This document shows, piece after piece, positions 1-7,791 of a DNA stretch of 14,703 nt. The translations under genes were made by a program, and so were the position numbers. Position 1 is the stretch's first letter; the number at the start of each line of letters is the position of its first letter. The DNA comes from Chryseobacterium gleum (GTDB lineage: Bacteria > Bacteroidota > Bacteroidia > Flavobacteriales_D > Crocinitomicaceae): the NCBI GenBank assembly GCA_945877045.1, contig CAMCQW010000018.1, forward strand, positions 1 through 14,703. The letters are read 5' to 3'. The notes beneath the pieces were generated by a model, which was not told the DNA's origin, ran no database searches, and worked only from the letters and a program-made list of their open reading frames with translations.

Positions 1-30
1 GACAAAAGAAATAGTTTGCTACTTGTAGAA

Positions 31-1062
31 TTAATTTTCATAATTTTTAACGGTTTTAATTAATACTTTTACCTTTTCAGGGTCAATATCTGGATAAACT
101 CCATGACCCAAATTTACAATATGTCTTTGACTTTTAAAAGATTTTAACAATATTAATGTCTCTTTCTCAATTATTTCGTTGGAAGCGTATAAAAGACAAG
201 GATCTAAATTACCTTGCAAAGTCTTCGTTTCACCAACCAAATCTCGAACTATACCCATATCCATGTTCCAATCTAAGCCAATTGTTGTACAATTAACCTT
301 TGTAATATCGGGTAAAGAAGCAACTGCCCCTTTAGAAAACACGGTAAATGGAATATTCGGAAATTCATCAACAATCTTTTTTATATAATGCAATCCAAAA
401 ACAGCGTATTGCTCTTTGCCCAAAATACCTGCCCATGAATCAAATAATTGGAGGGCGTCGGCTCCGGCTTCAACTTGCAATTTCAAATAAGCAATCGTTA
501 CTTCAGTGATCCGGCTTAGCAATTCGTGTGCCAAGGCTGTTTCAGTGTATAATAATTTTCTGCATTCTGAAAACGTTTTTGAGCCACTACCCTCCACCAT
601 GTAACATAATATTGTCCATGGAGCACCGGCAAAACCAATTAATGGCACCCGTCCGTTTAACTCTCTTTTTGTAATCTTTAGTGCTTCGAAAACGTAGGAA
701 AGACGGTCCGCAACATCGATGTTTTTATCCAACAAATCCAGTTGCTGTTTTGAGCGAATGGTCTTTTCAAACCAAGGTCCTTTTTGCTCGAGCATTTGAT
801 AAGGCAAACCCATAGCTTCAGGCACCACGAGAATATCAGAAAAAATTATGGCAGCATCTACATCCAAATGATCAACAGGTTGAATAGTTACCTCTGCCGC
901 TAACGCGGGAGTTTCAACCAATTCTTTAAATCCAGATAACGTGGCCCTCAAAGCTCTATATTCGGGCAAAATACGGCCAGCTTGACGCATTAACCAAACA
1001 GGATAGCGTTCAATAGCCTCTCCTCTTGCAGCACGTAAAAATAAATCATTTTTTAATTTCAT
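31..1062 (-). CDS. hemE: Uroporphyrinogen decarboxylase
   Basis: Cytosolic heme-pathway enzyme that removes four carboxyl groups from uroporphyrinogen III to give coproporphyrinogen III. The 343-residue product is full length for the family. The N-terminal RQAGR motif (residues 26-30) followed by LPEYR binds substrate carboxylates. The catalytic Asp is D76 in FSDILVVPEAMG, the conserved Tyr is Y154 in GAPWTILCYMVEG, and the C-terminal NLGHG motif carries H320. I chose the ATG at 1062 (protein MKLKND...). An in-frame TTG three codons upstream also opens the frame, but it overlaps a -7 promoter motif and is unlikely to be used. The gene lies 81 bases downstream of ung on the same strand and probably has its own promoter. 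Nothing looks damaged. Assignment is by clear motif match; confidence is high. Confidence 0.97.
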   Translation of the reverse strand: MKLKNDLFLRAARGEAIERYPVWLMRQAGRILPEYRALRATLSGFKELVETPALAAEVTIQPVDHLDVDAAIIFSDILVVPEAMGLPYQMLEQKGPWFEKTIRSKQQLDLLDKNIDVADRLSYVFEALKITKRELNGRVPLIGFAGAPWTILCYMVEGSGSKTFSECRKLLYTETALAHELLSRITEVTIAYLKLQVEAGADALQLFDSWAGILGKEQYAVFGLHYIKKIVDEFPNIPFTVFSKGAVASLPDITKVNCTTIGLDWNMDMGIVRDLVGETKTLQGNLDPCLLYASNEIIEKETLILLKSFKSQRHIVNLGHGVYPDIDPEKVKVLIKTVKNYEN

Positions 1063-1068
1063 GATATG

Positions 1069-1076
1069 CAAAGTTA
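1069..1076 (-). promoter_or_regulatory. Putative -7 promoter element of hemE
   Basis: Read on the minus strand this is TAACTTTG, an exact match to the Bacteroidota -7 consensus TAnnTTTG. It ends six bases before the hemE ATG, so transcription would begin at or next to the start codon. No TTTG -33 element is seen at the usual spacing upstream. A 6-bp inverted repeat (TCAATA 1087-1092, TATTGA 1100-1105) lies just upstream and may be chance in AT-rich DNA. Confidence 0.45.
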
Positions 1077-1143
1077 AGGTTTCGAATCAATAGCTCCATT
1101 ATTGACGTGAATTATTATAAAAATTTATACTAAGGTTTTCTTT

Positions 1144-1818
1144 CTACCAACTAATAATAGGTTTTCCCTTCGATAAAAGAAACGTATTTGTTTTGCTAAA
1201 ATGCCTGCAACCAAAAAAACCTCTGTAAGCGGAAAGCGGCGAAGGATGAGGGGCTGTTAAAACGAGGTGTTTCTTTTCATCGATCAATGCTCGTTTCTTT
1301 TCAGCTTTTGCACCCCATAATAAAAAAACCAAGTTGCTATTTCGAAAGGAAAGAAGCTGAATTATAGCATCCGTAAATTCTTCCCAACCAATTTTTACAT
1401 GACTTTCGGGCTTTCCATTTTCGACAGTTAAGATCGTATTTAACAAAAAAACGCCTTGATTAGCCCATTTCGATAAGTCACCATTTAATGGAATTTCTTT
1501 CCCAATATCATCCTTTAATTCAATAAAAATATTTTTCAAACTTTTAGGTATTTTATTATTCGGATTTACTGAAAAACAAAATCCATTCGCATACCCGACA
1601 GTGGGGTATGGATCTTGACCAAGGATTACAACCTTAACATCGGCAACAGCCATCAAATTAAAGGCTGCAAAGACCTGATTTTTTGGTGGAAAAATATGCC
1701 CTGAGTTCTCTTCATACAAGCGATCCATTTTTTGGCAGACAGCCACAAAATTTACTTTTATTTTTTCATCCAACAACGCGAACCAATCCGAATCGAGAAG
1801 CTGTTTTAGTTCCGGCAT
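1144..1818 (-). CDS. ung: Uracil-DNA glycosylase (family 1)
   Basis: Base-excision repair enzyme that removes uracil from DNA. The 224 residues match the usual family-1 length. The water-activating loop is GQDPYP at 67-72 with catalytic D69, followed by ANGFCFSV. LLNTILTV at 125-132 supplies the uracil-binding Asn (N127). The DNA-intercalation loop is HPSPLS at 191-196 with catalytic H191, followed by the near-invariant YRGFFGCRHFSKTN. The residue after DPY is Pro rather than the His of the E. coli and human enzymes, a variant I recall from other bacterial UNGs. The ATG follows the TGA of the upstream acyltransferase by one base (TGA-A-ATG), so translation is probably coupled. It ends with TAG. 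Identification is secure. Confidence 0.97.
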   Translation of the reverse strand: MPELKQLLDSDWFALLDEKIKVNFVAVCQKMDRLYEENSGHIFPPKNQVFAAFNLMAVADVKVVILGQDPYPTVGYANGFCFSVNPNNKIPKSLKNIFIELKDDIGKEIPLNGDLSKWANQGVFLLNTILTVENGKPESHVKIGWEEFTDAIIQLLSFRNSNLVFLLWGAKAEKKRALIDEKKHLVLTAPHPSPLSAYRGFFGCRHFSKTNTFLLSKGKPIISW

Positions 1819-1819
1819 T

Positions 1820-3139
1820 TCAGATTGAATTTACCGCATCAATAAGCTGTGATGCCTTGGAATTAGCAGTTGATAAATTCACCTTTCGAGATTTAAAATA
1901 CCTGCAAAGGTAAGTGGCATCATTTTTCCAGATATAAGCAATTAAGCCATAAAACCAAATAAATAAATAGTAAGAAATTCCAATTAAATAAGCACTACCT
2001 GAACCCATGAAAGAAAAGTAATTAGCGATCAAAAATATCACAGGAATGTTACATAAGCCCACAAAAGCTAAGAGCAATAAAAGTTTAGTCGAGCCCCAAA
2101 AAACCGGGCGTTTGAACTTTTTTTCCACGAAGCATTTTACAAGTAAATATAATAAACCTCCATGAACGAAACCTAAGAGGGCAATTGGGAACATTAGTAA
2201 CATTTTCAGGCATCTCAATGATATTTTCCAAGCATTATTTTCATGTAAAAACCGTTCATTTTCTGAAATACCCATGGAATCTAGCAAAGAAAAATAGGTC
2301 TTAAGTTCGTTTTTCAAGTTTTCTAGATGAGCTAATTGATCTTCTGTTTTTTCATTTAATTTAATCGCTAGTTCCTTTGAATAATTATGCCTTTGTTCCA
2401 ATGAATAACTTGGGTCATAGGATATAGGATGCATCCCTTTTCGTGTCAAAGCCATAATCTGTTCATGAAATTCTAAGTAATCCACATTTTTAACATGGGT
2501 AATCTGATTTATTATATCTAGCTCTAATATTTTAGTTAGAACAGCAATCGTACGCGAAGGATTTTCCTCGTAATCGTTACGATAATCATTTAAGCAAATG
2601 GGTGTTCCAATAGAAATTAGCAATTCACTTCTCGCCATATTCGGTGAAGAATAGTTACATCCTAAACCATTAACAAAAACCTTATGCTCCCAATTCATCG
2701 CTTCAAGTGCGGAAAATCCGATTCTAAAAGCACCTTTTTTAATAGGCTTGACTCTTCGGATAAATGCCTCATCCGTAAATCCTTCTCCAAAAATCAGAAT
2801 GTTTTTATTGTTTCGTAATATTTCAGAGGTTTTAACAAATACTAATTTATTTTTTTCTTGCGTATCACCTCCATCTAATTGTCGATAAATTGGCAACATA
2901 TGAGCAGCCCAAAAAAATGGTTTTAAGAAGGGTTTAAAAACATCCGCTCGAGCCATAAAATGCACAGCGTTTCCGCCATACAATGCTACAACAAGTGGGT
3001 CCATAAAAGCGGCAGGATGGTTGCATACAAATATCCTTCTACCGACGCCTTTCTTACTATTTACAGTCTTAACACGCTTAAAAAAAATGCGTAATCCAAC
3101 ATTAAGTAATAGATAAAGTAATAAATAAAGAATTCTCAT
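1820..3139 (-). CDS. Membrane-anchored PlsC-like acyltransferase
   Basis: Probable glycerophospholipid acyltransferase of the LPLAT/PlsC superfamily, 439 residues, acting at the inner membrane. A hydrophobic N-terminal segment (about 1-20) precedes the catalytic block NHPAAFMDP (H41, D47). Here the His and Asp are five residues apart rather than the textbook four. MARADVFK (62-69) and LPIYRQ (82-87) follow, then FGEGFTDE (117-124), matching the FPEG substrate motif, and VFVNGLGCNYSSPN (154-167), the fourth block. Residues 205-300 are polar and helix-prone. The C-terminus has three likely membrane segments (about 311-336, 351-374, 381-403), making the protein longer than typical PlsC. Exact acyl donor and acceptor cannot be read from sequence: it could be a lysophosphatidate acyltransferase or act on an ornithine or amino lipid. 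It is the first gene of a minus-strand unit with ung. Confidence 0.8.
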   Translation of the reverse strand: MRILYLLLYLLLNVGLRIFFKRVKTVNSKKGVGRRIFVCNHPAAFMDPLVVALYGGNAVHFMARADVFKPFLKPFFWAAHMLPIYRQLDGGDTQEKNKLVFVKTSEILRNNKNILIFGEGFTDEAFIRRVKPIKKGAFRIGFSALEAMNWEHKVFVNGLGCNYSSPNMARSELLISIGTPICLNDYRNDYEENPSRTIAVLTKILELDIINQITHVKNVDYLEFHEQIMALTRKGMHPISYDPSYSLEQRHNYSKELAIKLNEKTEDQLAHLENLKNELKTYFSLLDSMGISENERFLHENNAWKISLRCLKMLLMFPIALLGFVHGGLLYLLVKCFVEKKFKRPVFWGSTKLLLLLAFVGLCNIPVIFLIANYFSFMGSGSAYLIGISYYLFIWFYGLIAYIWKNDATYLCRYFKSRKVNLSTANSKASQLIDAVNSI

Positions 3140-3148
3140 AGTCTAAAT

Positions 3149-3156
3149 CAAAAGTA
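3149..3156 (-). promoter_or_regulatory. Putative -7 promoter element of the acyltransferase-ung unit
   Basis: The minus strand reads TACTTTTG, a full match to TAnnTTTG, ending nine bases before the acyltransferase ATG at 3139. The nearest TTG that could act as a -33 element (CAA on the plus strand at 3181-3183) is spaced about 24 bases away, slightly too far. The position implies a very short or absent leader. Confidence 0.4.
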
Positions 3157-3309
3157 GCAAAAGCCTTCCATAAAAGAAAGCAAGATTAATAAATAGAAAT
3201 TACACAAAGAAAAATATTCGAATTAACAATTACATTGGTAAAACTTTCAGTTAATAATAACTTAGGTTAAAGCGATAATTTTAACTTCGTAGTACAAGTA
3301 AGAAAAAAA

Positions 3310-4275
3310 ATGAAAACAATTGGTATTTTTTGTGGCGGATTTTCCTCTGAATTTGAGATTTCATTAAAAAGTGCTAGCACTATTCTGCAGCATATTCCAA
3401 GCTCTTTTAGCGCATATAAAATAATTGTATCAAGAGATAAATGGGAAGTTGAAACGGAAGAAGGCACGAAAGCATTTAATTTAAATGATTGCAGTTTTAT
3501 CAAAGGCGAAAACAAAATAACACTTGACGCCGCGATTGTATATATACATGGAGACCCAGGAGAAAATGGTAAAATACAAGCCATGTTAGATCTCCATAGA
3601 ATAAAGTATATTAATTCAGGCCCCTTAGCTTCAGCTTTATCATTCGACAAATGGTACTGCAACCAGTTTTTGAAATCCTTTAATATCCCGGTAGCCAAAT
3701 CATTATTTTTAACGAGTAAAGAACAATTCACCCCAGCTGAAATAGTTGAGAATTTAGGCTTACCGCTCTTCATTAAGCCTTCCGATTCTGGCTCTTCCTA
3801 CGGTATTTCTAAAGTAAAAATAATTGAAGATATTCCAAGTGCGTTGGATTTTGCCTTCCAAGAAGGAGGCACCATTGTCATCGAATCATTTTTAGATGGG
3901 ATTGAGGTTACATGCGGCGTTTACAGGTCATCGACGGGAATTTCCGCTCTACCCTTGACAGAAATTGTGTCGGAGAATGACTTTTTTGATTATGACGCGA
4001 AATACAATGGAAAATCGAATGAAATAACTCCAGCCAGAGTCGATGATGCCATCACCAAAGAAGTACAATCGATGGCAAAAGACATTTATTCACTTTTGCA
4101 ATTACGATCAATCGCGAGGGTTGATTTTATGTTGGTTAAGAATAAGCCCTATGTTATTGAAGTCAATACAACTCCTGGGTTCTCTGCTGCCTCGATCGTC
4201 CCACAAATGCTAAAGGTGGCAGCTATTTCCTTAGACACCTTTTGGGAAGATATAATTTCTGTGGAGTTGGATTAG
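3310..4275 (+). CDS. ddl: D-alanine--D-alanine ligase
   Basis: Cytosolic ATP-grasp enzyme that joins two D-alanines for the peptidoglycan stem peptide. At 321 residues it has normal Ddl length. The N-terminal domain has GGFSSEFEISLKSA (9-22) and HGDPGENGKIQAML (80-93), matching the HGxxGEDGxxQ block. The ATP-grasp domain shows FIKPSDSGSSYGISKV (154-169) with the ATP-contacting Lys, the substrate loop DFFDYDAKY (224-232), TPAR (240-243), and the metal and D-Ala site RVDFM then IEVNTTPGFSAASIVPQM (283-300). The tyrosine in SSYG is at the flap position where many Ddls have Val, and I attach no functional meaning to it. The gene is divergent from the acyltransferase across 170 bases. A TAACTTCG (3282-3289) is a one-mismatch -7 candidate. 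Its TAG stop overlaps the stop of the convergent carboxypeptidase. Confidence 0.96.
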   Translation: MKTIGIFCGGFSSEFEISLKSASTILQHIPSSFSAYKIIVSRDKWEVETEEGTKAFNLNDCSFIKGENKITLDAAIVYIHGDPGENGKIQAMLDLHRIKYINSGPLASALSFDKWYCNQFLKSFNIPVAKSLFLTSKEQFTPAEIVENLGLPLFIKPSDSGSSYGISKVKIIEDIPSALDFAFQEGGTIVIESFLDGIEVTCGVYRSSTGISALPLTEIVSENDFFDYDAKYNGKSNEITPARVDDAITKEVQSMAKDIYSLLQLRSIARVDFMLVKNKPYVIEVNTTPGFSAASIVPQMLKVAAISLDTFWEDIISVELD

Positions 4276-4284
4276 TATTCAACT
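4265..4284. other. Hairpin spanning the convergent ddl and dacB stop codons
   Basis: AGTTGGAT (4265-4272) pairs with ATTCAACT (4277-4284) across the four-base loop TAGT, giving an 8-bp stem with one G-T wobble at 4270/4279. The ddl TAG is 4273-4275 and the dacB TAA is 4274-4272 on the other strand, so both stops sit at the apex. There is no U-tract on either side, so it is not a standard intrinsic terminator. The stem is slightly weaker in the minus-strand transcript, where the wobble becomes an A-C mismatch. Confidence 0.4.
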
Positions 4285-5723
4285 AAGGCATTTAATACGG
4301 CTTCCATTTTTGAAACCAATTGCGATGAAGTGCAGGAGAAATCATTTACACAAAAAGAAAATGCTATTTTTTTCCCAGAAATCGTTTCTACATAACCCGC
4401 ATATCCTTTAACGTTATTAAGCGTGCCGCTTTTAGCCATTACACGCCCTTCTCCCAATTGCCCTTTGCACAAACTCTTTATTGTTCCGGACACACCAGCA
4501 ATCGGCAATGTCGCTCTAAAATTTAGGTAATTAGGAGAAGTATACATATACCTCAGCAAATCACAAAAATGACTTGCAGAAATGGCATTCGCTCTTGACA
4601 ATCCACTTCCATCATTAATAATCATCGTTTCCAATGAAAGTTTACCTGCCCAATATTTTTTTAATTCGCCAATACTTGTAATAGTAGATCCATCGCCTTT
4701 TTTTGCATAACCAAGGTAATCCAATAATCCTTCAGCAAAGAGATTAACACTCTTAAGATTTGTCCAGTGAGCAATTTCTTTCACATTTTTACCAGCATGA
4801 GAAAATAGTAATTTGAAATTATCGGAATAATTATTAACTAATTTTGGTGATAATAAGCGATAGGACTTCGCCCCCTTCGAAACAAGAATTCCCTTTTGCA
4901 TTAAAATACTTAGCCATTCCTTTGCCAATTGACATTCAGGATCAGGCATACTTCCTTTCACTTCAAAGCCTTTTCTATTAGCGGGTATTTCCCCTGTAGC
5001 TTTTCTATTTAATGAAAATGGAGAACCAAAGACATTACAATCATCGCCTTTTGATGAACCAGCAACTACATTACAATTCATGACTAAATTATCCACTTTG
5101 GGATATACACTTGTCAGTTTTGCTTTACTCCCTATTTTTCCCGAATTAAAAATTAGTTTTATTGTATTATCATATAAACATATGCCAGCATGCGGAGCAC
5201 CATAATAATTTCCTAGATCATTCGATGACCATCCTTTTGGTGCACCATTATAGCCAAACTCTGATCCGTCAGCGATTATTGAACCATCGATGCCTTTTAT
5301 TCCCAATGAAATTAAGGTATCCGTCCATTGAATTAAAAAATCAAATTCATGCCCAGCAGCGTTAAAATACTTACTACCTAAGGAAACATCTCCCGCACCT
5401 CTGATCCATAAATTACCATGCAATATTCCTTTATCATCAATAGGTCCATCTGCATAAATCCTAGTTTTCGGGGAATAATTTTCACCCAAGACTTCAAAAG
5501 CGGTGGTGGTAGAAAACAACTTCGTCAAAGATGCGCTTATTAAGGCATTGTTCTGCGAATAGGAAGCAACCGTAGTACCTGAATCCAAATCAATAGCTAA
5601 AAAAGATAGGCTTCCTGACTTTAAAACAGGATCTTTAGCGAAGCTATTAATGGCATTCTGAGCTTTTTGAGCATGGGTAACAAAAATCAAAAACAGAAAC
5701 AGGAATAAAATGTACCTTTGCAT
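4272..5723 (-). CDS. dacB: D-alanyl-D-alanine carboxypeptidase/endopeptidase (PBP4 family, S13)
   Basis: Periplasmic serine peptidase of the PBP4/DacB type, expected to trim the terminal D-Ala and/or cut crosslinks in peptidoglycan. The 483-residue protein starts with a Sec signal peptide: MQRY then a hydrophobic stretch to about residue 16, with likely cleavage after THA (16-18). The acylation motif SLTK is at 65-68, the SxN motif is SVN at 325-327, and KSG is at 431-433. The S13 hallmark DGSGLSR lies at 371-377. The large region between SLTK and SVN (about 95-300) is the additional domain typical of S13 enzymes. All catalytic motifs are intact. Its stop overlaps that of ddl, and its start is 90 bases from the divergent polysaccharide operon. 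No -7 motif was seen upstream. The symbol follows the family; substrate preference is inferred. Confidence 0.93.
   Translation of the reverse strand: MQRYILFLFLFLIFVTHAQKAQNAINSFAKDPVLKSGSLSFLAIDLDSGTTVASYSQNNALISASLTKLFSTTTAFEVLGENYSPKTRIYADGPIDDKGILHGNLWIRGAGDVSLGSKYFNAAGHEFDFLIQWTDTLISLGIKGIDGSIIADGSEFGYNGAPKGWSSNDLGNYYGAPHAGICLYDNTIKLIFNSGKIGSKAKLTSVYPKVDNLVMNCNVVAGSSKGDDCNVFGSPFSLNRKATGEIPANRKGFEVKGSMPDPECQLAKEWLSILMQKGILVSKGAKSYRLLSPKLVNNYSDNFKLLFSHAGKNVKEIAHWTNLKSVNLFAEGLLDYLGYAKKGDGSTITSIGELKKYWAGKLSLETMIINDGSGLSRANAISASHFCDLLRYMYTSPNYLNFRATLPIAGVSGTIKSLCKGQLGEGRVMAKSGTLNNVKGYAGYVETISGKKIAFSFCVNDFSCTSSQLVSKMEAVLNALVEY
5713..5720 (+). promoter_or_regulatory. Possible -7 element for the polysaccharide operon
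   Basis: TACCTTTG on the plus strand matches TAnnTTTG and lies 93 bases before the first glycosyltransferase start. It is inside the first codons of the divergent dacB, and no TTTG/TTG -33 element is found 17-23 bases upstream, so it may be chance. It is the only such match I found ahead of the operon. Confidence 0.2.
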
Positions 5724-5783
5724 CGCTTTATTTTAATGTAAAATTGGATATTTAAAATGAATAAGACTATCTAATTTTTACAT

Positions 5784-5809
5784 ATTAGTAAATATACATG
5801 CTTACTAAT
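5784..5809. repeat. Perfect 8-bp inverted repeat in the dacB/operon divergent gap
   Basis: ATTAGTAA (5784-5791) and TTACTAAT (5802-5809) are exact reverse complements separated by 10 bases. The right arm ends four bases before the ATG at 5814. The spacing of about two helical turns between arm starts and the place between divergent genes suit a dimeric regulator operator. It could also be an mRNA hairpin shielding the first start of the operon. Confidence 0.35.
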
Positions 5810-5813
5810 TCTT

Positions 5814-7004
5814 ATGTTTAAAAATAGAAAGATCAAAGTATTAAGGATTATTAATCGCTTTAACATTGGTGGTCCAATATATAATGCCGTGTTATTAAGT
5901 GCCTTTATGCCGGAAGAATATGAGACACTGCTTATAGGTGGAATGCCCGAAGAAAATGAAGCTAATTCACTTTACATTGCGGAAAAATATGGTATAAGTC
6001 CTGTATTGATTTCAGAAATGCAACGGGAACCTAATTTAATGAATGATAAAAGCGCCTTAAAAAAAATAAAGGAAATCATTCGAACATTCCAACCAGATAT
6101 TGTTCACACACATGCGTCGAAAGCAGGTGCCTTAGGAAGAAAAGCGGCATTTGATTGCGGCGTTCCAATTGTGATACATACATTTCATGGACATATATTT
6201 CATTCTTATTTCAGTTGGTGGAAAACTAGTTTATACCAGCTAATTGAGCGAAGACTTTCAAAAAAAACGACCGGAATAATTGCTATTTCAGCGATTCAAA
6301 AAAACGAGCTTTCCTTAAAATATAAAATTTGTAATCCCTCGAAAATTAAAATAATTCCATTAGGGTTTGATTTAAGTCCATTTAACGAAAATCTAAAAGA
6401 AAAGCGAGAACATACAAGAAACAGTTACGAATTAGAAGGTTCAGACATTGCAGTAGCTATAATAGGACGATTGGTAGCCATAAAGAATCATCAAATGTTT
6501 TTAGACATAATTGATAAAGTAAATCAAAAGACGAGTAAAAAGGTAGTCTATTTTATTGTTGGAGACGGCGAAGAATCATTAACAATCCAAGAATCGATAA
6601 AGCCACTAAAAGAAAAAGGCATGGACATCAGAATGACTTCATGGATTAAAGATATTGCTACCTTTAATGCAGGCATGGATATAATTTGTTTAACTTCAAA
6701 AAATGAAGGTACGCCAGTGAGTTTGATAGAAGCACAAGCGGCTGGGATTCCCATTATTGCTACCAATGTAGGTGGAATTAAAGATATTATTTTAGAGGAC
6801 AAGACCGGATATATTGTTGATAAGGATGATATTGATGGATTTGCTGAAAAATTGTGGGAATTAATCGAAAATGAAAATAAACGTCAATTAATGTCACAAA
6901 ATGGTTGGTCATTCGTACAAGAAAAATTTCAATATCCAAATTTGATAAAAAACATGGATGAATACTACAAATCACTCCTTAAAGAGATGAAAATATGGCC
7001 TTAA
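5814..7004 (+). CDS. GT4-family glycosyltransferase
   Basis: Retaining GT-B glycosyltransferase (GT4), 396 residues, probably adding one sugar to a lipid-linked polysaccharide intermediate on the cytosolic membrane face. The N-terminal Rossmann domain opens with VLRIINRFNIGGPIYNAVLL (9-28), the usual acceptor-side glycine motif, followed by DIVHTHASKAG (95-105) and HTFHGH (122-127). The C-terminal nucleotide-sugar domain has IGRLVAIKNH (217-226) and the EX7E pair E298/E306 in NEGTPVSLIEAQAAGIPIIATNVGG. No membrane segment is evident. The donor and acceptor sugars cannot be deduced. It is the first gene of the plus-strand operon and overlaps the Wza-like gene by 10 bases. The start has no Shine-Dalgarno sequence; the ATG at 5814 is the only one giving the full N-terminal strand. 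Confidence 0.9.
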   Translation: MFKNRKIKVLRIINRFNIGGPIYNAVLLSAFMPEEYETLLIGGMPEENEANSLYIAEKYGISPVLISEMQREPNLMNDKSALKKIKEIIRTFQPDIVHTHASKAGALGRKAAFDCGVPIVIHTFHGHIFHSYFSWWKTSLYQLIERRLSKKTTGIIAISAIQKNELSLKYKICNPSKIKIIPLGFDLSPFNENLKEKREHTRNSYELEGSDIAVAIIGRLVAIKNHQMFLDIIDKVNQKTSKKVVYFIVGDGEESLTIQESIKPLKEKGMDIRMTSWIKDIATFNAGMDIICLTSKNEGTPVSLIEAQAAGIPIIATNVGGIKDIILEDKTGYIVDKDDIDGFAEKLWELIENENKRQLMSQNGWSFVQEKFQYPNLIKNMDEYYKSLLKEMKIWP

Positions 7005-7780
7005 ATAAAGTGATGAAATCAGTTGGATTTATTGGATTAGTTGTATTACTACTATCATCTTGTGCGCAAATAACTACTAACGAAATGTTTCACATTTCAA
7101 AAGACAGCAATTTTACTTATGATTCTATTCCCATAGGTTCTTTAGATGAGCATAAGATAAGCGCTGGGGACCGATTTAGTTTTTTATTTTCAACCAACAA
7201 TGGAGAAAAAATAATATTTGGTTCTTCAGGCCTCACCAACCCATCAAATACAATCCAATCAAACAACACTTCTATTGCACAAGATTATTTAGTGCAACAA
7301 GACGGAAGTGTCGAATTACCTCTTATTGGTATACTTCAAGTGGCAGGAATGACAACAAGAGCGCTAGAAGAAAAGCTCGAATTATTATTATCAAAAGACT
7401 ATTTACTTCCTTTTGTTCAAATAAAAGTAACTAACCAGCGAGTCATAATATTTCCCGGTAAAAATAGTGCTCAAGTAATTATTTTACAAAATACGAACAC
7501 CTCTTTAATCGAAGTAATCGCATTAGCAAATGGAATCCGAGAAGATGGATTTGCCAATTCTATTAAGGTAATGCGTAAAACAGGAAACAAAAGAGCGGTC
7601 TATAAAATTGATCTATCTACCATAGAAGGATTAAAACAAGGAGAAATGCTAGTACAAAGTAATGACTACATTTACATTAACTCTAAGAAAAGAATTGGTA
7701 GAGAAATTATAAAAGATGTTACACCTTGGTTGAGTATTTTCTCAAGCTCATTAGCCATTTTTGCCCTTATTACTAAATAG
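6995..7780 (+). CDS. Wza-like polysaccharide export lipoprotein
   Basis: Outer-membrane polysaccharide export protein, 261 residues, expected to form the exit channel that works with the adjacent Wzc. A lipoprotein signal ends in LLSSC (lipidated C23). A polysaccharide-export domain follows (about 55-150), beginning with KISAGDRFSF and containing QQDGSVELPLIG (101-112). One SLBB-like segment (about 157-230) and a C-terminal hydrophobic helix (about 243-260) complete it. That helix is analogous to the outer-membrane helix of E. coli Wza, which is much longer and has more SLBB repeats. The ATG at 6995 is preceded by AAAGAGA at suitable spacing. An ATG at 7013 would give a shorter, equally typical signal (MKSVGF...), so the start is uncertain by six codons. 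It overlaps the glycosyltransferase by 10 bases and is 11 bases before the wzc-like gene. Confidence 0.9.
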   Translation: MALNKVMKSVGFIGLVVLLLSSCAQITTNEMFHISKDSNFTYDSIPIGSLDEHKISAGDRFSFLFSTNNGEKIIFGSSGLTNPSNTIQSNNTSIAQDYLVQQDGSVELPLIGILQVAGMTTRALEEKLELLLSKDYLLPFVQIKVTNQRVIIFPGKNSAQVIILQNTNTSLIEVIALANGIREDGFANSIKVMRKTGNKRAVYKIDLSTIEGLKQGEMLVQSNDYIYINSKKRIGREIIKDVTPWLSIFSSSLAIFALITK

Positions 7781-7791
7781 ATATTAAAAAA

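Noticed and set aside
1..30. Sequence left of the hemE stop.
   Set aside because: Thirty bases only; no gene end, hairpin or other element can be supported.
1087..1105. Inverted repeat TCAATA/TATTGA upstream of hemE as an operator.
   Set aside because: Six-base arms are expected by chance in DNA this AT-rich, and no regulator context supports it.
1603..1620. The UNG active-site loop has Pro instead of His after DPY.
   Set aside because: Pro at this place is, from memory, normal in other bacterial UNGs such as the mycobacterial enzyme. The catalytic Asp and His are intact.
3282..3289. TAACTTCG upstream of ddl as a -7 element.
   Set aside because: It has one mismatch in the TTTG core and no -33 partner; too weak to list as a promoter.
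3267..3773. A 168-codon open frame antisense to ddl.
   Set aside because: It is fully covered by a well-supported ddl and its product shows no recognisable domain; it is a shadow frame.
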